A stretch of 64,000 bases of DNA, from the NCBI RefSeq assembly GCF_025264645.1, contig NZ_CP073696.1, positions 4,712,001 through 4,776,000 of the forward strand. Direction: 5' to 3'. The notes beneath the pieces were generated by a model. It made no database searches. It was not told where the DNA came from and saw only the letters and a program-made list of their open reading frames with translations. The translations under genes and the position numbers were made by a program. This document shows, piece by piece, positions 1 to 8,627 of this stretch. The DNA is from Edaphobacter lichenicola (GTDB lineage Bacteria > Acidobacteriota > Terriglobia > Terriglobales > Acidobacteriaceae). The number at the start of each line of letters is the position of its first letter. Within the stretch, counting starts at the first letter, position 1.

Positions 1-1
1 T

Positions 2-292
2 CGCAGTCCCGCTTTGGATCTAGCGGATGATACTGAGCCTATCCACGATGGCCCGCTCACGCCTGACATGATCGTCTACGTTTACCGGATCGCTGGAGTG
101 ACGTACGAATGCGCCCAGGATGTCACTATGCTCGCCGAGCTGGTGCAGGGTGTTCGAACCGATCTGCCCATCCAGGTGCGGTATGCACCGCAGAATCCTG
201 CCAACAGTATTGTTGTGGCTGAGACGTGGAGCGGTTTGCGGTTGAGCTCTTCACAACCGTCACGGAACGATTCGCAGGAAGAGGCGTCTTAG
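2..292 (+). CDS. DUF3592-like protein, 3' part
   Basis: The reading frame is open from the left edge (codons counted from base 2), so this is the C-terminal part of a gene that begins outside the window. The visible segment has a YxYxIxGVxYE beta-strand pattern, then VRYAPQNPANSIV. Together these match the C-terminal half of DUF3592 domains, membrane-anchored beta domains of unknown function. The tail after about residue 75 is Ser/Gln-rich and looks disordered. The stop lies about 105 bases before the likely start of the metal transporter. The family call rests on pattern only. Confidence 0.6.
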   Translation, partial: RSPALDLADDTEPIHDGPLTPDMIVYVYRIAGVTYECAQDVTMLAELVQGVRTDLPIQVRYAPQNPANSIVVAETWSGLRLSSSQPSRNDSQEEAS

Positions 293-398
293 TCTTCGGA
301 GTTTATTGGAAGCCGGAAGATGCACGTTCACGTTTGTCTTATCTTCTGTCTACCTATCTTCATTGAACGTCGCTGCTGCGCGGACTACACTTGTTGTT

Positions 399-1349
399 AT
401 GCACATGGTCGCCACGCCGAATAGCAAGATGCAACGGGTTCTGCAGTTCTCGATGGTGCTTACGCTGGCGTATGTTGGTGCGACCTTCTACTTCGGGTTG
501 AGGGCGCATTCGCTCGCTCTGATCTCTGAGGCTGGTCATAACGTCAGCGATTTATTGGCGATTGTGCTCTCCTTCGTCGCTGTGTACTTCCAGTCTCGGC
601 CGGCTACAGAACAAAAGACTTTTGGCTATCAGCGCGCGGGCGTCCTTGCCGCATTTGTGAATGCATCCACTTTGGTCGTTCTTTCTGTCTGGATTGCCAT
701 CGAGGCTGTTGAGCGCCTTAGCGCCCCGGTTGCCGTCCAACCCAAGCTGATGATGGTCGTCGCTCTTGCTGGTGTTGTGATGAATGGAACCATTGCGACT
801 CTCCTTTGGCGCTTCTCTGGGGATGTGAACATACGCAGCACCTTTCTGCATATGCTCGGAGATACTTTGTCTACTGCCGCAGTCATCGTCGGCGGTGCGG
901 CGATTCTCTTCACGGGTCTCACCTGGATCGATCCTGCGCTCTCGATTCTTATTGCCGGGATGATTCTGTGGAGCTCGGTCGGCATCGTGCGGGAGACGTT
1001 GAACATTCTCCTGGAAGGTACGCCGCGCAATCTGCAGCTTGGCGAGGTTCGTGAGGCGATGGCTGCGGTCAATGGTGTGCTGAACGTCCACGATCTCCAT
1101 GTCTGGAGCCTGGGATCAAAGTCGCATGCTTTGGCGAGCCATGTGACGATCGCCGAGATGCCGATGTCCGAGTGCGGCAGCATTCTGACTGATATCAACT
1201 GCGCTCTGCGAGAGCGGTTCCACATCACTCACACGACGATTCAGTTTGAAACGACTGGTTGTGAGACGACGCATGGCTGTGCCGCGCCGCCAGAGCTTGA
1301 GACGGTCGGGGCACATGATCATCACCATGGTCACAGTCACTCGCACTGA
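399..1349 (+). CDS. cation diffusion facilitator (CDF) metal exporter
   Basis: Inner-membrane proton-coupled exporter of Zn2+, Co2+ or similar divalent cations. With the ATG at 399 (316 residues) the protein has about six hydrophobic segments. The CDF metal site is visible as HNVSD (H47, D51) in TM2 and HMLGD (H151, D155) in TM5. A cytoplasmic C-terminal dimerisation domain follows, ending in the His-rich tail HDHHHGHSHSH. The frame is open upstream to 306, but those residues do not resemble the family N-terminus, so the internal ATG (with another ATG at 405) is preferred. CzcD/ZitB-type subgroup is likely; exact metal specificity cannot be read. The His-rich tail is a plausible metal-capture element. 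Confidence 0.9.
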   Translation: MHMVATPNSKMQRVLQFSMVLTLAYVGATFYFGLRAHSLALISEAGHNVSDLLAIVLSFVAVYFQSRPATEQKTFGYQRAGVLAAFVNASTLVVLSVWIAIEAVERLSAPVAVQPKLMMVVALAGVVMNGTIATLLWRFSGDVNIRSTFLHMLGDTLSTAAVIVGGAAILFTGLTWIDPALSILIAGMILWSSVGIVRETLNILLEGTPRNLQLGEVREAMAAVNGVLNVHDLHVWSLGSKSHALASHVTIAEMPMSECGSILTDINCALRERFHITHTTIQFETTGCETTHGCAAPPELETVGAHDHHHGHSHSH

Positions 1350-1428
1350 GGGCTAAGCTGTCTCTTTTCACGTTTCGAGCCGGTTGAATTCCGGGAACTT
1401 CGTGCTGTGGCTCTCCGTATGGGTGACC

Positions 1429-2343
1429 ATGAGTCCTTTCCTGCGCCTTTGTGCCCTCCTGCTGGTCCCCCCCGTCTTGTCAGTTGCCCAGACTCCATCC
1501 GCTTCGGTCAGTCTGCCGCCGTTGGCTCACGCCAAGCTCTCCAGCTGTGACGGGCTGCCGTGTGTCGATGCCGTGCTCGGCGGCAAACATGTTCGGCTTG
1601 CGATCGACATTGGCGATCCGAGTCCGGTGTTGAGCTTGAAAGCTGCTCTCGCTCTGGGGCTAACGCTGCAGCCTGTTCCCGGAGCTGACGGGAAACCGGT
1701 GGCGGGCTATCAGAAGGCTGTTGTGAACAACGTCGCGGTGGGAGACGTGAAGTTCGACGAGCTGAAGTTTCTCGTTATTGATCTTTCTTCAGCGATCAAC
1801 AAAAAAACCTTCCCGGACGTTGACGGCACGCTCGGCTATAAGACGTTCGAGAACCGGATTCTTCAGCTCGACTACCCTGCCGGTGTCTTTGGTCTTTCGC
1901 AGCCGCTCACTGCTCCGACCGGATGTTCCGGGTTCTGCGGCGATATCTCGCTGATCACCTTTGGCCATCATGGTCCGCCCATCGTTACTACCACCGGATT
2001 TACCGTGAATGGCAAGCCGATTGCGGTTCAGGTGGATACGATGTTCACCGGGACCCTGCTGATCTACCCGACTTCGGTGGAGAAGCTGGGACTGACGACC
2101 GAAGCGCAGAGCAAGACTTCCAAGTACATCGCGTTTACCGATGGCGGAGTCGACATGTTCAAATCGCAGGCCAAGCAAATTGGCTTTGGTTCGAAGACGG
2201 TCGCTACGGGTGCGGCGCTTTATTTTGCCGGTCCTAAAGTGCATCTGCCCGACGGCCTGTTTGATGGCACCGTCGGGGCAGATGTGCTGGAGCCGTACAA
2301 AGTCACGTTCAACTTTCACGACAACAAGTTTTGGCTGGACTAG
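1429..2343 (+). CDS. secreted retropepsin-like aspartic protease family protein
   Basis: Exported protein of 304 residues with signal peptide MSPFLRLCALLLVPPVLSVAQ. The fold appears to be two aspartic-protease-like beta lobes. The first carries LAIDIGDPSPVLSL at the place of a DTG flap region. The second carries VQVDTMFTGTLLIYP, close to the VDTGFTG motif of bacterial clan AA proteins. The canonical DTG glycine is replaced in both lobes (DIG, DTM), so proteolytic activity is uncertain. The frame opens at a TTG (1384), but the ATG at 1429 directly precedes the signal peptide. It is followed tail-to-tail by the OsmC gene 12 bases later. Function beyond the fold is unknown. Confidence 0.65.
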   Translation: MSPFLRLCALLLVPPVLSVAQTPSASVSLPPLAHAKLSSCDGLPCVDAVLGGKHVRLAIDIGDPSPVLSLKAALALGLTLQPVPGADGKPVAGYQKAVVNNVAVGDVKFDELKFLVIDLSSAINKKTFPDVDGTLGYKTFENRILQLDYPAGVFGLSQPLTAPTGCSGFCGDISLITFGHHGPPIVTTTGFTVNGKPIAVQVDTMFTGTLLIYPTSVEKLGLTTEAQSKTSKYIAFTDGGVDMFKSQAKQIGFGSKTVATGAALYFAGPKVHLPDGLFDGTVGADVLEPYKVTFNFHDNKFWLD

Positions 2344-2355
2344 ACTGACCGCCGA

Positions 2356-2778
2356 TTAGAGCAGGGTTGCGTCGAGGGTGATGGTTGCGGCCTTGAGGAC
2401 CTTGGAGACGGGGCAGTTGATCTCTGCGCTGTGGGCCAGTTCGTCGAACTTTGCCTTGTCGAGGCCGGGAACCTTCGCCTTGGTGGTGAGGTGGATCTTC
2501 GTGATGGTTGGCGCCTCGTGGACGTCGAGCGTGAGCGTGGCCGTGGTCTCGATCGTGTCCGGGGTGAGGCCGGCCTTGGTGATCTCCCCGCTGAGGGCCA
2601 TGGTGAAGCAGCCTGCGTGGGCGGCTGCGATCAGCTCTTCCGGGTTGGTGCCTACACCATCCGCAAAGCGTGCCTTGAAGCTATACTGCGTGTCCTTCAG
2701 AGTGCCGCTCTGGGTTGAAATGGTGCCGGTGCCGTCCATGATCTTGCCATGCCATACTGCGCTTCCAGTGCGATCCAT
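2356..2778 (-). CDS. OsmC family peroxiredoxin
   Basis: Cytoplasmic thiol peroxidase that reduces organic hydroperoxides. The 140-residue length is normal for OsmC. The two redox cysteines are C57 (AHAGCFTM) and C122 (INCPVSK), with the conserved Arg of FKARF (R37) and a Glu in NPEELI that polarise the peroxidatic Cys. The N-terminal part VWHGKIMDGTGTISTQSGTL fits the OsmC rather than the Ohr subgroup. It stands alone, convergent with the upstream aspartic-protease-like gene. Dimer formation is expected from the family. Confidence 0.93.
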   Translation of the reverse strand: MDRTGSAVWHGKIMDGTGTISTQSGTLKDTQYSFKARFADGVGTNPEELIAAAHAGCFTMALSGEITKAGLTPDTIETTATLTLDVHEAPTITKIHLTTKAKVPGLDKAKFDELAHSAEINCPVSKVLKAATITLDATLL

Positions 2779-2889
2779 CTTTAAATCTCCTTATCGTTTC
2801 AACTGTTACTCAGTCAACGGTACCTCCTTCGATGCTTGGTTCGCACCAAAGGAGCTTGAAAAAAATCCGGTCTGCGGTAGGATCGGCTG

Positions 2890-3075
2890 ATGCCGATTCT
2901 CTGCGCTCCTGAGACTGCCGTTGAGCAGGAAGTGACTACGTGCCCGATCCCTTCCGTTCCGACTGACCATCACTCCCGCTACTGTCCGACGTGCTCGTCG
3001 CGGCTGGAGGATAGCCGGTGCAAGCTGGTGTGCCGGACCTGCGGGTACTTCCTGAGCTGCGCGGACTTCTACTAA
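2890..3075 (+). CDS. small double-CxxC zinc-ribbon protein
   Basis: A 61-residue protein whose C-terminal half has a four-cysteine arrangement, CPTC ... CRTC, followed by GYFLSCADFY. This looks like a rubredoxin-like or zinc-ribbon knuckle. Similar tiny proteins ending in FLSC-DFY are familiar in acidobacterial genomes, but no function is known. The N-terminal 25 residues are probably flexible. The ATG at 2890 is the only start giving the whole domain. The divergent OsmC gene starts 111 bases upstream. Confidence 0.6.
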   Translation: MPILCAPETAVEQEVTTCPIPSVPTDHHSRYCPTCSSRLEDSRCKLVCRTCGYFLSCADFY

Positions 3076-3120
3076 GGCTGTTCACCCCTTCCATAGCGCG
3101 GGATGTTACTTGCAGCACAG

Positions 3121-3198
3121 CCCCCACCCCCCCCGGGGGGGTATACCCGTTAAGTTGCTTATTATCAGCTATTTGATAAAAATGCTCCTTGTAAAATA
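3121..3198. repeat. poly-C dispersed element, copy 1
   Basis: An almost pure C run turning into a G run (3121-3141) is followed by an AT-rich stretch. The 15-mer GCTCCTTGTAAAATA lies at 3184-3198, about 50 bases after the C run. The same order (C run, AT-rich 45-50 bases, identical 15-mer) occurs at 35020-35094. The rest of the 3076-3458 intergenic space is AT-rich and holds no convincing gene. Confidence 0.65.
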
Positions 3199-3458
3199 TT
3201 CATTCAAGGAGGGTTATAGCTAAAAATGAGATTCTAAACGACTTAGCCCCTAAAGGGCTTGTACGGCCTGGGACGCTTTTTTTACCTCTGCATTTAGTAT
3301 AACGAGTCGGATATAACTCATGCGCCAAGCGGATGTAGCTGATAATTATAGGTTTATAAGGTTCTGGGGCTTGACAGGCGGCACAGGCCCGTTTGAAAAC
3401 ATCGTCGGGTGCAGGCGGGTCATCCAATGCATGGAGTTCAAGTAAGGAGATCAGACTC

Positions 3459-3788
3459 ATGCACCGGATACATTTTTTAGCAGCAAATATTGCCCTCTTC
3501 GCTGCGTTCAGCGTTGCGGGTGCGCAGCAGACGACTCCAGCTGGCCCGGTCTACCCAGACACGAATGTACCGGATAAAGCTGCGCCGCCGACGAAAGATC
3601 AGTTGAAGGCGCAGAAGGCACAACAGAAGAAGGAAGAGAAGTCGGCTGATGCAAACGCGAAGGCTGCTAAGGCTGATGCGAAGGCGAAGAAGCAGCATGA
3701 CAAGGCTGTGCAGGCGGGTGAGAAGGCGAATCCCAGTGCGCCAGCTGCAAGTACTCCGCCGAGTGCGACACCTGTTCCGCAGAATTAA
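3459..3788 (+). CDS. small secreted Ala/Lys-rich protein
   Basis: A 109-residue protein with signal peptide MHRIHFLAANIALFAAFSVAGA. The body (about residues 45-85) is built almost entirely of K, A, Q, D and E (KAQKAQQKKEEK, KAAKADAKAKK), so a single charged helix is likely. The tail is Pro/Ala/Ser/Thr-rich and disordered. The ATG at 3459 has a good ribosome site (AAGGAGA at 3444-3450). The frame is open further upstream to a TTG at 3393 without a ribosome site. No family is recognised. A periplasmic or envelope role is inferred only from the signal and charge. Confidence 0.7.
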   Translation: MHRIHFLAANIALFAAFSVAGAQQTTPAGPVYPDTNVPDKAAPPTKDQLKAQKAQQKKEEKSADANAKAAKADAKAKKQHDKAVQAGEKANPSAPAASTPPSATPVPQN

Positions 3789-3837
3789 GATCATTTGCGG
3801 AATAGCAATAGGTAGATAGCAATGGGTAGGAAGACGG

Positions 3838-3890
3838 TTAGCGCGCCGCGCTAATAACCCACCCTTCGCGATGAGACTGCGAAGGATGGG
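3838..3890. repeat. two-stem palindromic repeat, copy 1
   Basis: A 53-base unit with two adjacent hairpins. Stem 1 is TTAGCGC/GCGCTAA with a 3-base loop (3838-3854). After a TAA linker comes stem 2, CCCACCCTTCGC pairing with GCGAAGGATGGG (one mismatch) around a 9-base loop (3858-3890). The same unit with the same lengths recurs at 52245-52297, with paired changes in both stems. It lies 49 bases downstream of the 3459-3788 gene. Confidence 0.75.
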
Positions 3891-3972
3891 CCACCCCGAT
3901 TGTTGGTGATGTGGGAGACGGAAAGAACAAATGCGGGGTCTCTTCACTTCGCGGTTCACGGTGAGGCTGTGA

Positions 3973-4076
3973 ACCGCTTCGGTCGAGATGACGACATTTT
4001 GTTCAGCATGAAATAAGTCTATTTCGTGCCGGTACCGCTTCGGTCGAGCTTACGACGTTTTGTTCAGCAAGAGATA
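3973..4076. repeat. direct repeat of about 43 bases, two copies 61 bases apart
   Basis: ACCGCTTCGGTCGAG followed by ACGACRTTTTGTTCAGCA occurs at 3973-4015 and again at 4034-4076 with a handful of differences. The two copies fill the space just before the stop of the M28 peptidase gene. No coding potential is seen in them. Confidence 0.6.
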
Positions 4077-4104
4077 GGAAGCAAAAAGGGCAGCCCCATC
4101 TGAT

Positions 4105-5799
4105 CTATTTTGTGCCGTTGCTGGCTTTGCGTGCGGCTTCGAACTCGTCCTTCGGGTTCCACTGGATGGTGGATGGCGCGGAGATGGCGAGCCAGCCTAG
4201 CTCCATGCCGAAGCGGTCGAGTTTGGCGTTGCCGGCGAAGTCCCAACTGGGGCGATAGTTGTCGGTGAAGTTGTGATAGTCGTGGGCGGTGAACTCTTCG
4301 TGCTTCGTCTTTCCCCAGGCTGCGTCGTGTCCCTCGTAGAGGTTTCCGGTCTCGATGGAGAAGGCGGGGATGCCGACGCGGGAGAGGCTGAAGTGGTCGG
4401 AGCGATAGTAGCTGCCGGCGGAGGGTTTGGGATCGGGCACGATGGCGAGGTTGAAGCGCTTGGCCGTCGCCTCCACGGTTGGGTAGAAGGTGGTGCGCTG
4501 GGCTCCGTTGACGTTGGTCTGGAGAGGGACGCCGATGGGCAGGATCATGTCGTAGTTCATGTCGAGGGAGATCTGACCGGCGGGGATGGGTGGGTGCTGG
4601 CCGAGGTATTCGCTGCCGAGGAGGCCTTGTTCTTCGGCGGTGACGGAGGCGAAGATGAGCGAGTGGGGGAGGGTGAGGCCATGGTGGGCGGCTTCACTCC
4701 AGGCTCGGGCTAGTTCGACGAGCATGCCGCAGCCGGTGCCGTTGTCGGCGGCTCCGTTGTAGATGTTGTCGCCTGCCATTCCCGCGACGAAGCCGAGGTG
4801 GTCGTAGTGGGCGGTGTACATGACGGCCTGGTCTTTTCCTGAAGCGTTGGCGCCGGGGAGGATGCCGACTACGTTGGGGGATTGGAAGGGGCGAACTACG
4901 CTTTCGACGTGGGCGTGGAGGCGGACGGGAAGCTCGACGGCCTTGAAGCCGCGCTTGCCTGCGGCTTCGATCTCGGCGTCAGCGTTGAGGTTTGACGATT
5001 TAAAGATTTGCTTGGCTACGTCGAGCTGAATCCAGCTTGCGGCCTCGAGTTGGGGATTTTTGTCGTCACGTAGATACGTTTTTTCGCTGGTATTGGAGTT
5101 TTTTACGACGTCCCAACCGTAGCTGGCGAGGTCGGTGCGATGGATGATGAGCGCGCCGATGGCGCCTTTGCGTGCGGCCTGCTCGAATTTGTAGGTCCAG
5201 CGGCCGTAGTAGGTGAGGGCGTCGCCGCCGAAGAAGGCGGGATCGGTGGAGGGTGGGTCGCCGACGATGCAGAGGATGACTTTGCCTTTGACGTCGATGT
5301 TGGCGTAGTCGTTCCACTGGAACTCGGGGGCGTCGACGCCGTAGCCGACGAAGACGATGGGGGCGTCGATGTCGACGACGGGGGTGAGGGTGCGGTTGGA
5401 GACGGTGTAGTCGTCGCCGTACTTGAGGTCGATGGAGTAGAGGTCGATCGACATCTGGCCTTCGGGCTTTTTGGGGACGAGGGAGAAGGTGGTTTTGGCG
5501 GGGATGGCGTTCATGCCGACGAAGTTGATCTGCTGGAGGTAGGTGCCGTTGTCGCCGCCGGGTTTGAGGCCGTAGAGGGCGAACTGGGTGGCGATGTACT
5601 TGGCGGCGATCTCGCTGCCGCGGAGGCCCGGGCCGCGGCCTTCGAGGAGGTCGTCGGCGAGGAACTGGACGTGGGCACGGATCTTTTCGCCGTCGATGGA
5701 GGCCTCTGCGGCTTTGACCGCGGGGGGAATTGTCTGGGCGAGCAGAGGTGTGGAAAGACAGACAAGAGCGGCGGAGACGACGGCAGAACGAATCTTCAT
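4105..5799 (-). CDS. secreted M28 family metallopeptidase with PA domain
   Basis: Exported di-zinc aminopeptidase of 564 residues. The signal peptide is MKIRSAVVSAALVCLSTPLLAQ. A protease-associated (PA) insert spans roughly residues 145-290. The M28 catalytic domain shows all five metal ligands plus the catalytic Glu pair: H331 (TAHYDHLG), D352 (GAADNGTG), E389/E390 (TAEEQGLLG), D413 (SLDMNYD) and H469 (YRSDHFS). The frame is open 57 codons further upstream, but that extension is not signal-like, so the ATG at 5799 is chosen. It is divergent from the alpha-galactosidase with about 145 bases between starts. Probable role: peptide scavenging in the periplasm or outside the cell. Confidence 0.9.
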   Translation of the reverse strand: MKIRSAVVSAALVCLSTPLLAQTIPPAVKAAEASIDGEKIRAHVQFLADDLLEGRGPGLRGSEIAAKYIATQFALYGLKPGGDNGTYLQQINFVGMNAIPAKTTFSLVPKKPEGQMSIDLYSIDLKYGDDYTVSNRTLTPVVDIDAPIVFVGYGVDAPEFQWNDYANIDVKGKVILCIVGDPPSTDPAFFGGDALTYYGRWTYKFEQAARKGAIGALIIHRTDLASYGWDVVKNSNTSEKTYLRDDKNPQLEAASWIQLDVAKQIFKSSNLNADAEIEAAGKRGFKAVELPVRLHAHVESVVRPFQSPNVVGILPGANASGKDQAVMYTAHYDHLGFVAGMAGDNIYNGAADNGTGCGMLVELARAWSEAAHHGLTLPHSLIFASVTAEEQGLLGSEYLGQHPPIPAGQISLDMNYDMILPIGVPLQTNVNGAQRTTFYPTVEATAKRFNLAIVPDPKPSAGSYYRSDHFSLSRVGIPAFSIETGNLYEGHDAAWGKTKHEEFTAHDYHNFTDNYRPSWDFAGNAKLDRFGMELGWLAISAPSTIQWNPKDEFEAARKASNGTK

Positions 5800-5943
5800 G
5801 CGGGTGAGGCTCCTTGATACGGCTTTGTTGGGTGCGTTCAGTCTAATCGTTACTCGGTCGCGGTATGCATCTATACGTGTAAGAGCGGCGATTGCAGCGT
5901 CGTTCGCAATCGATAACCGGTTGGATTGAGAGCGGGTTTTGGT

Positions 5944-7320
5944 ATGTTTATTCGCATGGGGATCAAGCACCTTATTGCGGCGCTAGCGTTGGGGATGGTG
6001 GTTTCGTCTGGTGTCGCGGAGGATGGCAAAACGCTTGCTCCTACGCCGCCGATGGGGTGGAACAGCTGGGACTCGTATGGGCTGACGGTGACTGAGGCGC
6101 AGTTTCGGGAGAATATGACGGTGCTGGCTGCGCAGTTGAAGGAGTTTGGGTGGCAGTATGTGGTGGTGGATGAAGGGTGGTATCTGCAGAATCCGGAGAA
6201 TGCATCGATGCCGGAGGCGCTGCGGTATACGGTGAATCTGCGTGGGCAGTATGAGCCGGCGACGAATCGGTTTCCTTCGTCGGTGAATGGCGGCGGGTTC
6301 AAGCCGCTGAGCGATGCCGCACATGATGAAGGGCTGAAGTTCGGGATTCATATCATTCGCGGGATTCCGAAGAAGACGGTGCTGGCGAATACGCGGATTG
6401 GCAGGACGAAGTATCGCGCGAGCTTTGCAGCGGATACGACTGATGTGTGTCCGTGGAATCCGGATAACTTCGGCGTGAAGGCGAATGCTGCAGGGCAGGC
6501 GTGGTACGACGCGTTGATGAAGCAGTATGCGGCGTGGGGCGTGGATTATCTGAAGGTGGATTGCATTGCGTCGCATCCGTATAAGGGCGCAGAGATACGG
6601 ATGATTCATAAGGCGATTGAGCGGTCGGGGCGGTCGATGGTGCTGAGCCTGTCGCCGGGGCCTACTTCGCTTGGGAACGTCGACGAGGTTGCGAAGAACG
6701 CGCAGCTGTGGAGGATCTCGAACGATGTGTGGGACCACTGGGATACGGAGAAGGGGCAGGAGTGGTCGCAGAGTGTGAAGGGGCAGTTTCCTGTGATTGC
6801 GAGCTGGTCGAGGTTTGTGGGGCCGGGGAGCTGGCCGGATGCGGATATGTTGCCGATAGGGCAGCTGCGACCGGTGCCGGGTGAGGGAAAGCCGCGGGCG
6901 TCCAGGCTGACGGCGGACGAACAGAGGACGATGATTACGCTGTGGGCGATTGCGCGATCGCCACTGTTTATCGGTGGGAATCTGACGCAGATGGATGATG
7001 CGATGAAGTCGATGCTGACGAATCCGGCGGTGATCGAGATGGATCAACACTCGGTGGAGAGCGGGCAGGCGGACCAGACCGGGGACGTGGTGGTGTGGAC
7101 TTCAAAGTCTTCTGAGGGGACGCCGAAGAAGTATCTTGCGGTATTTAATTTGGGCGATGCTCCGCTGCATATCGACAAGACGTATGCGGAGTATGGGTTT
7201 GTTGATCGGGCGCAGTACAGGGTGCGGGATCTGTGGCAGAGGAAGGAACTCGGGGTGCAGAGCTCGTTGACGGTGGATCTGCCGCCGCATGGGTCGATTG
7301 TGCTGTCGCTGCGTGAGTAG
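5944..7320 (+). CDS. GH27 alpha-galactosidase, secreted
   Basis: Glycoside hydrolase family 27 enzyme that removes terminal alpha-galactosyl residues. After a signal peptide (MGIKHLIAALALGMVVSSGVA) comes the family signature TPPMGWNSWDSYG. The nucleophile motif is YLKVDCIAS, the likely acid/base Asp is in WRISNDVWDHW, and GSWPDADMLPIG is the substrate-pocket loop. A small C-terminal beta domain ends near VDLPPHGSIVLSL. ATGs at 5944 and 5956 are both possible starts; the second gives the cleaner signal peptide. It acts in the periplasm or outside on plant galactosides. The downstream gene (ruvB) is functionally unrelated. Confidence 0.92.
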   Translation: MFIRMGIKHLIAALALGMVVSSGVAEDGKTLAPTPPMGWNSWDSYGLTVTEAQFRENMTVLAAQLKEFGWQYVVVDEGWYLQNPENASMPEALRYTVNLRGQYEPATNRFPSSVNGGGFKPLSDAAHDEGLKFGIHIIRGIPKKTVLANTRIGRTKYRASFAADTTDVCPWNPDNFGVKANAAGQAWYDALMKQYAAWGVDYLKVDCIASHPYKGAEIRMIHKAIERSGRSMVLSLSPGPTSLGNVDEVAKNAQLWRISNDVWDHWDTEKGQEWSQSVKGQFPVIASWSRFVGPGSWPDADMLPIGQLRPVPGEGKPRASRLTADEQRTMITLWAIARSPLFIGGNLTQMDDAMKSMLTNPAVIEMDQHSVESGQADQTGDVVVWTSKSSEGTPKKYLAVFNLGDAPLHIDKTYAEYGFVDRAQYRVRDLWQRKELGVQSSLTVDLPPHGSIVLSLRE

Positions 7321-7374
7321 GTGTTTGTGGGGAGTGGTTGCTTCGCGCGTAGCTTCGCCTTAGTATCGCCCTGA

Positions 7375-8442
7375 GTGGACATTGCGAAGAACAGGGCGAA
7401 GATGGATCTGAATCGGGAGAAGTCGGCTGAGGCGGAGCGGTTGGTTTCGGCTGGGAAGGTCGATGATGACGCGGCGTTTGAGCTGAAGCTGCGGCCGACG
7501 CGGCTGGCGGAGTTTATCGGGCAGGAGAAGGCGAAGGAGCAGCTGGCGATTGCGCTGGAGGCGGCGAAGTCGCGTGGTGAGGCGCTGGATCATGTGCTGC
7601 TGTTTGGGCCGCCGGGGCTGGGGAAGACGACGCTGGCTACGATTATTGCGAATGAGCTGGGCGTGGGGTATCAGCAGACGTCAGGACCGGCGCTGCAGAT
7701 TCAGGGCGATTTGACGGCGATTCTGACGAATCTGCGGGAGAGGCAGGTTTTATTTCTGGATGAGATTCATCGGCTGCAGCCGGTGCTTGAAGAGAAGCTG
7801 TATACCGCGCTCGAGGACTACAAGCTGGACATCATCATCGGGCAGGGGCCGGCTGCGCGGACGCATGTGATGGAGATTCGACCGTTCACGTTTGTGGCGG
7901 CGACGACGAGGCCGGGGTTGCTGAGTTCGCCGCTGCGGTCGCGGTTTGGGATTCTGTTGCGGCTGGAGTTTTATACCGATGATGAGCTGCGGTTTGTGGT
8001 GGAGCGGAGTGCAGAGGTGATCGGAGTGCCGATCGACCGCGATGGGGCGGCGGAGATTGCGATGCGGTCGCGGGGGACGCCGAGAATTGCGAATCGTCTG
8101 CTGCGGCGAGTGAGGGACTATGCGCAGGTGAGAGCGAAGGGCGTGATCGACCGGCCTACAGCTCAGGCGGCGCTGGCGTTGCTGGAGGTGGATGCGCATG
8201 GGTTCGATGAGCTGGATCGGCGATTGCTGCGGACGATTATTGAGAAGTACGACGGCGGGCCGGTGGGCTTGAATACGCTGGCTGCAGCGCTGGCGGAGGA
8301 GCAGGATGCGCTGGAGGAGGTGTATGAGCCGTTCCTGATTCAGATTGGATTTCTGGATAGGACGCCGCGGGGCCGGGTGGCGACGAGGCTGGCGTATGAG
8401 CACTTGGGGATCGAGATGCCGCGGAAGCTGAGTTTGTTTTAG
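7375..8442 (+). CDS. ruvB: Holliday junction branch migration helicase RuvB
   Basis: AAA+ motor of the RuvABC recombination complex. Visible are Walker A GPPGLGKTT (about residues 78-86), Walker B FLDEIH, sensor-1 ATTRPGLLS, the arginine-finger region LRSRFG, sensor-2 GTPRIANRLLRRVRD, and the C-terminal winged helix ending PRGRVATRLAYEHLG. The 355-residue length is normal. The start is GTG at 7375 or ATG at 7402; both precede the conserved core and there is no decisive ribosome site. ruvA and ruvC are not adjacent. It follows the GH27 gene by 54 bases on the same strand. Confidence 0.96.
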   Translation: MDIAKNRAKMDLNREKSAEAERLVSAGKVDDDAAFELKLRPTRLAEFIGQEKAKEQLAIALEAAKSRGEALDHVLLFGPPGLGKTTLATIIANELGVGYQQTSGPALQIQGDLTAILTNLRERQVLFLDEIHRLQPVLEEKLYTALEDYKLDIIIGQGPAARTHVMEIRPFTFVAATTRPGLLSSPLRSRFGILLRLEFYTDDELRFVVERSAEVIGVPIDRDGAAEIAMRSRGTPRIANRLLRRVRDYAQVRAKGVIDRPTAQAALALLEVDAHGFDELDRRLLRTIIEKYDGGPVGLNTLAAALAEEQDALEEVYEPFLIQIGFLDRTPRGRVATRLAYEHLGIEMPRKLSLF

Positions 8443-8455
8443 CGGATTTTTTTCT

Positions 8456-8594
8456 GTGGTGGAGTGCGGTTTTTGAAGGGGATCTGGAGATTCTTGGTGT
8501 CCAAACGTGGTGTTTTGGATGGTGAAACGTGGTGCATTCGTGGTGAGTTGTGTGGCTGGAGTGTGGTGAAGGATTGAACGCGAAAGATACGCCA
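8456..8594. repeat. 139-bp GT-rich intergenic element, copy 1
   Basis: This strongly G/T-biased stretch on the + strand is full of TGGTG steps. It is bounded by GTGGTGGAGTG at 8456 and GCGAAAGATACGCCA at 8580-8594. A segment of exactly the same length, bias and end motifs sits at 49814-49952. It fills the gap between ruvB and the DUF1648 gene and has no coding character. Confidence 0.6.
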
Positions 8595-8627
8595 ACTTCT
8601 TGAGATGTTTTTTTTGCGGAGGTAAAG

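Noticed and set aside
5140..5817. Gly/Val/Asp-rich frame antisense to the M28 peptidase
   Set aside because: Composition is the typical artefact of a GC-rich gene read backwards; the peptidase has all its metal ligands.
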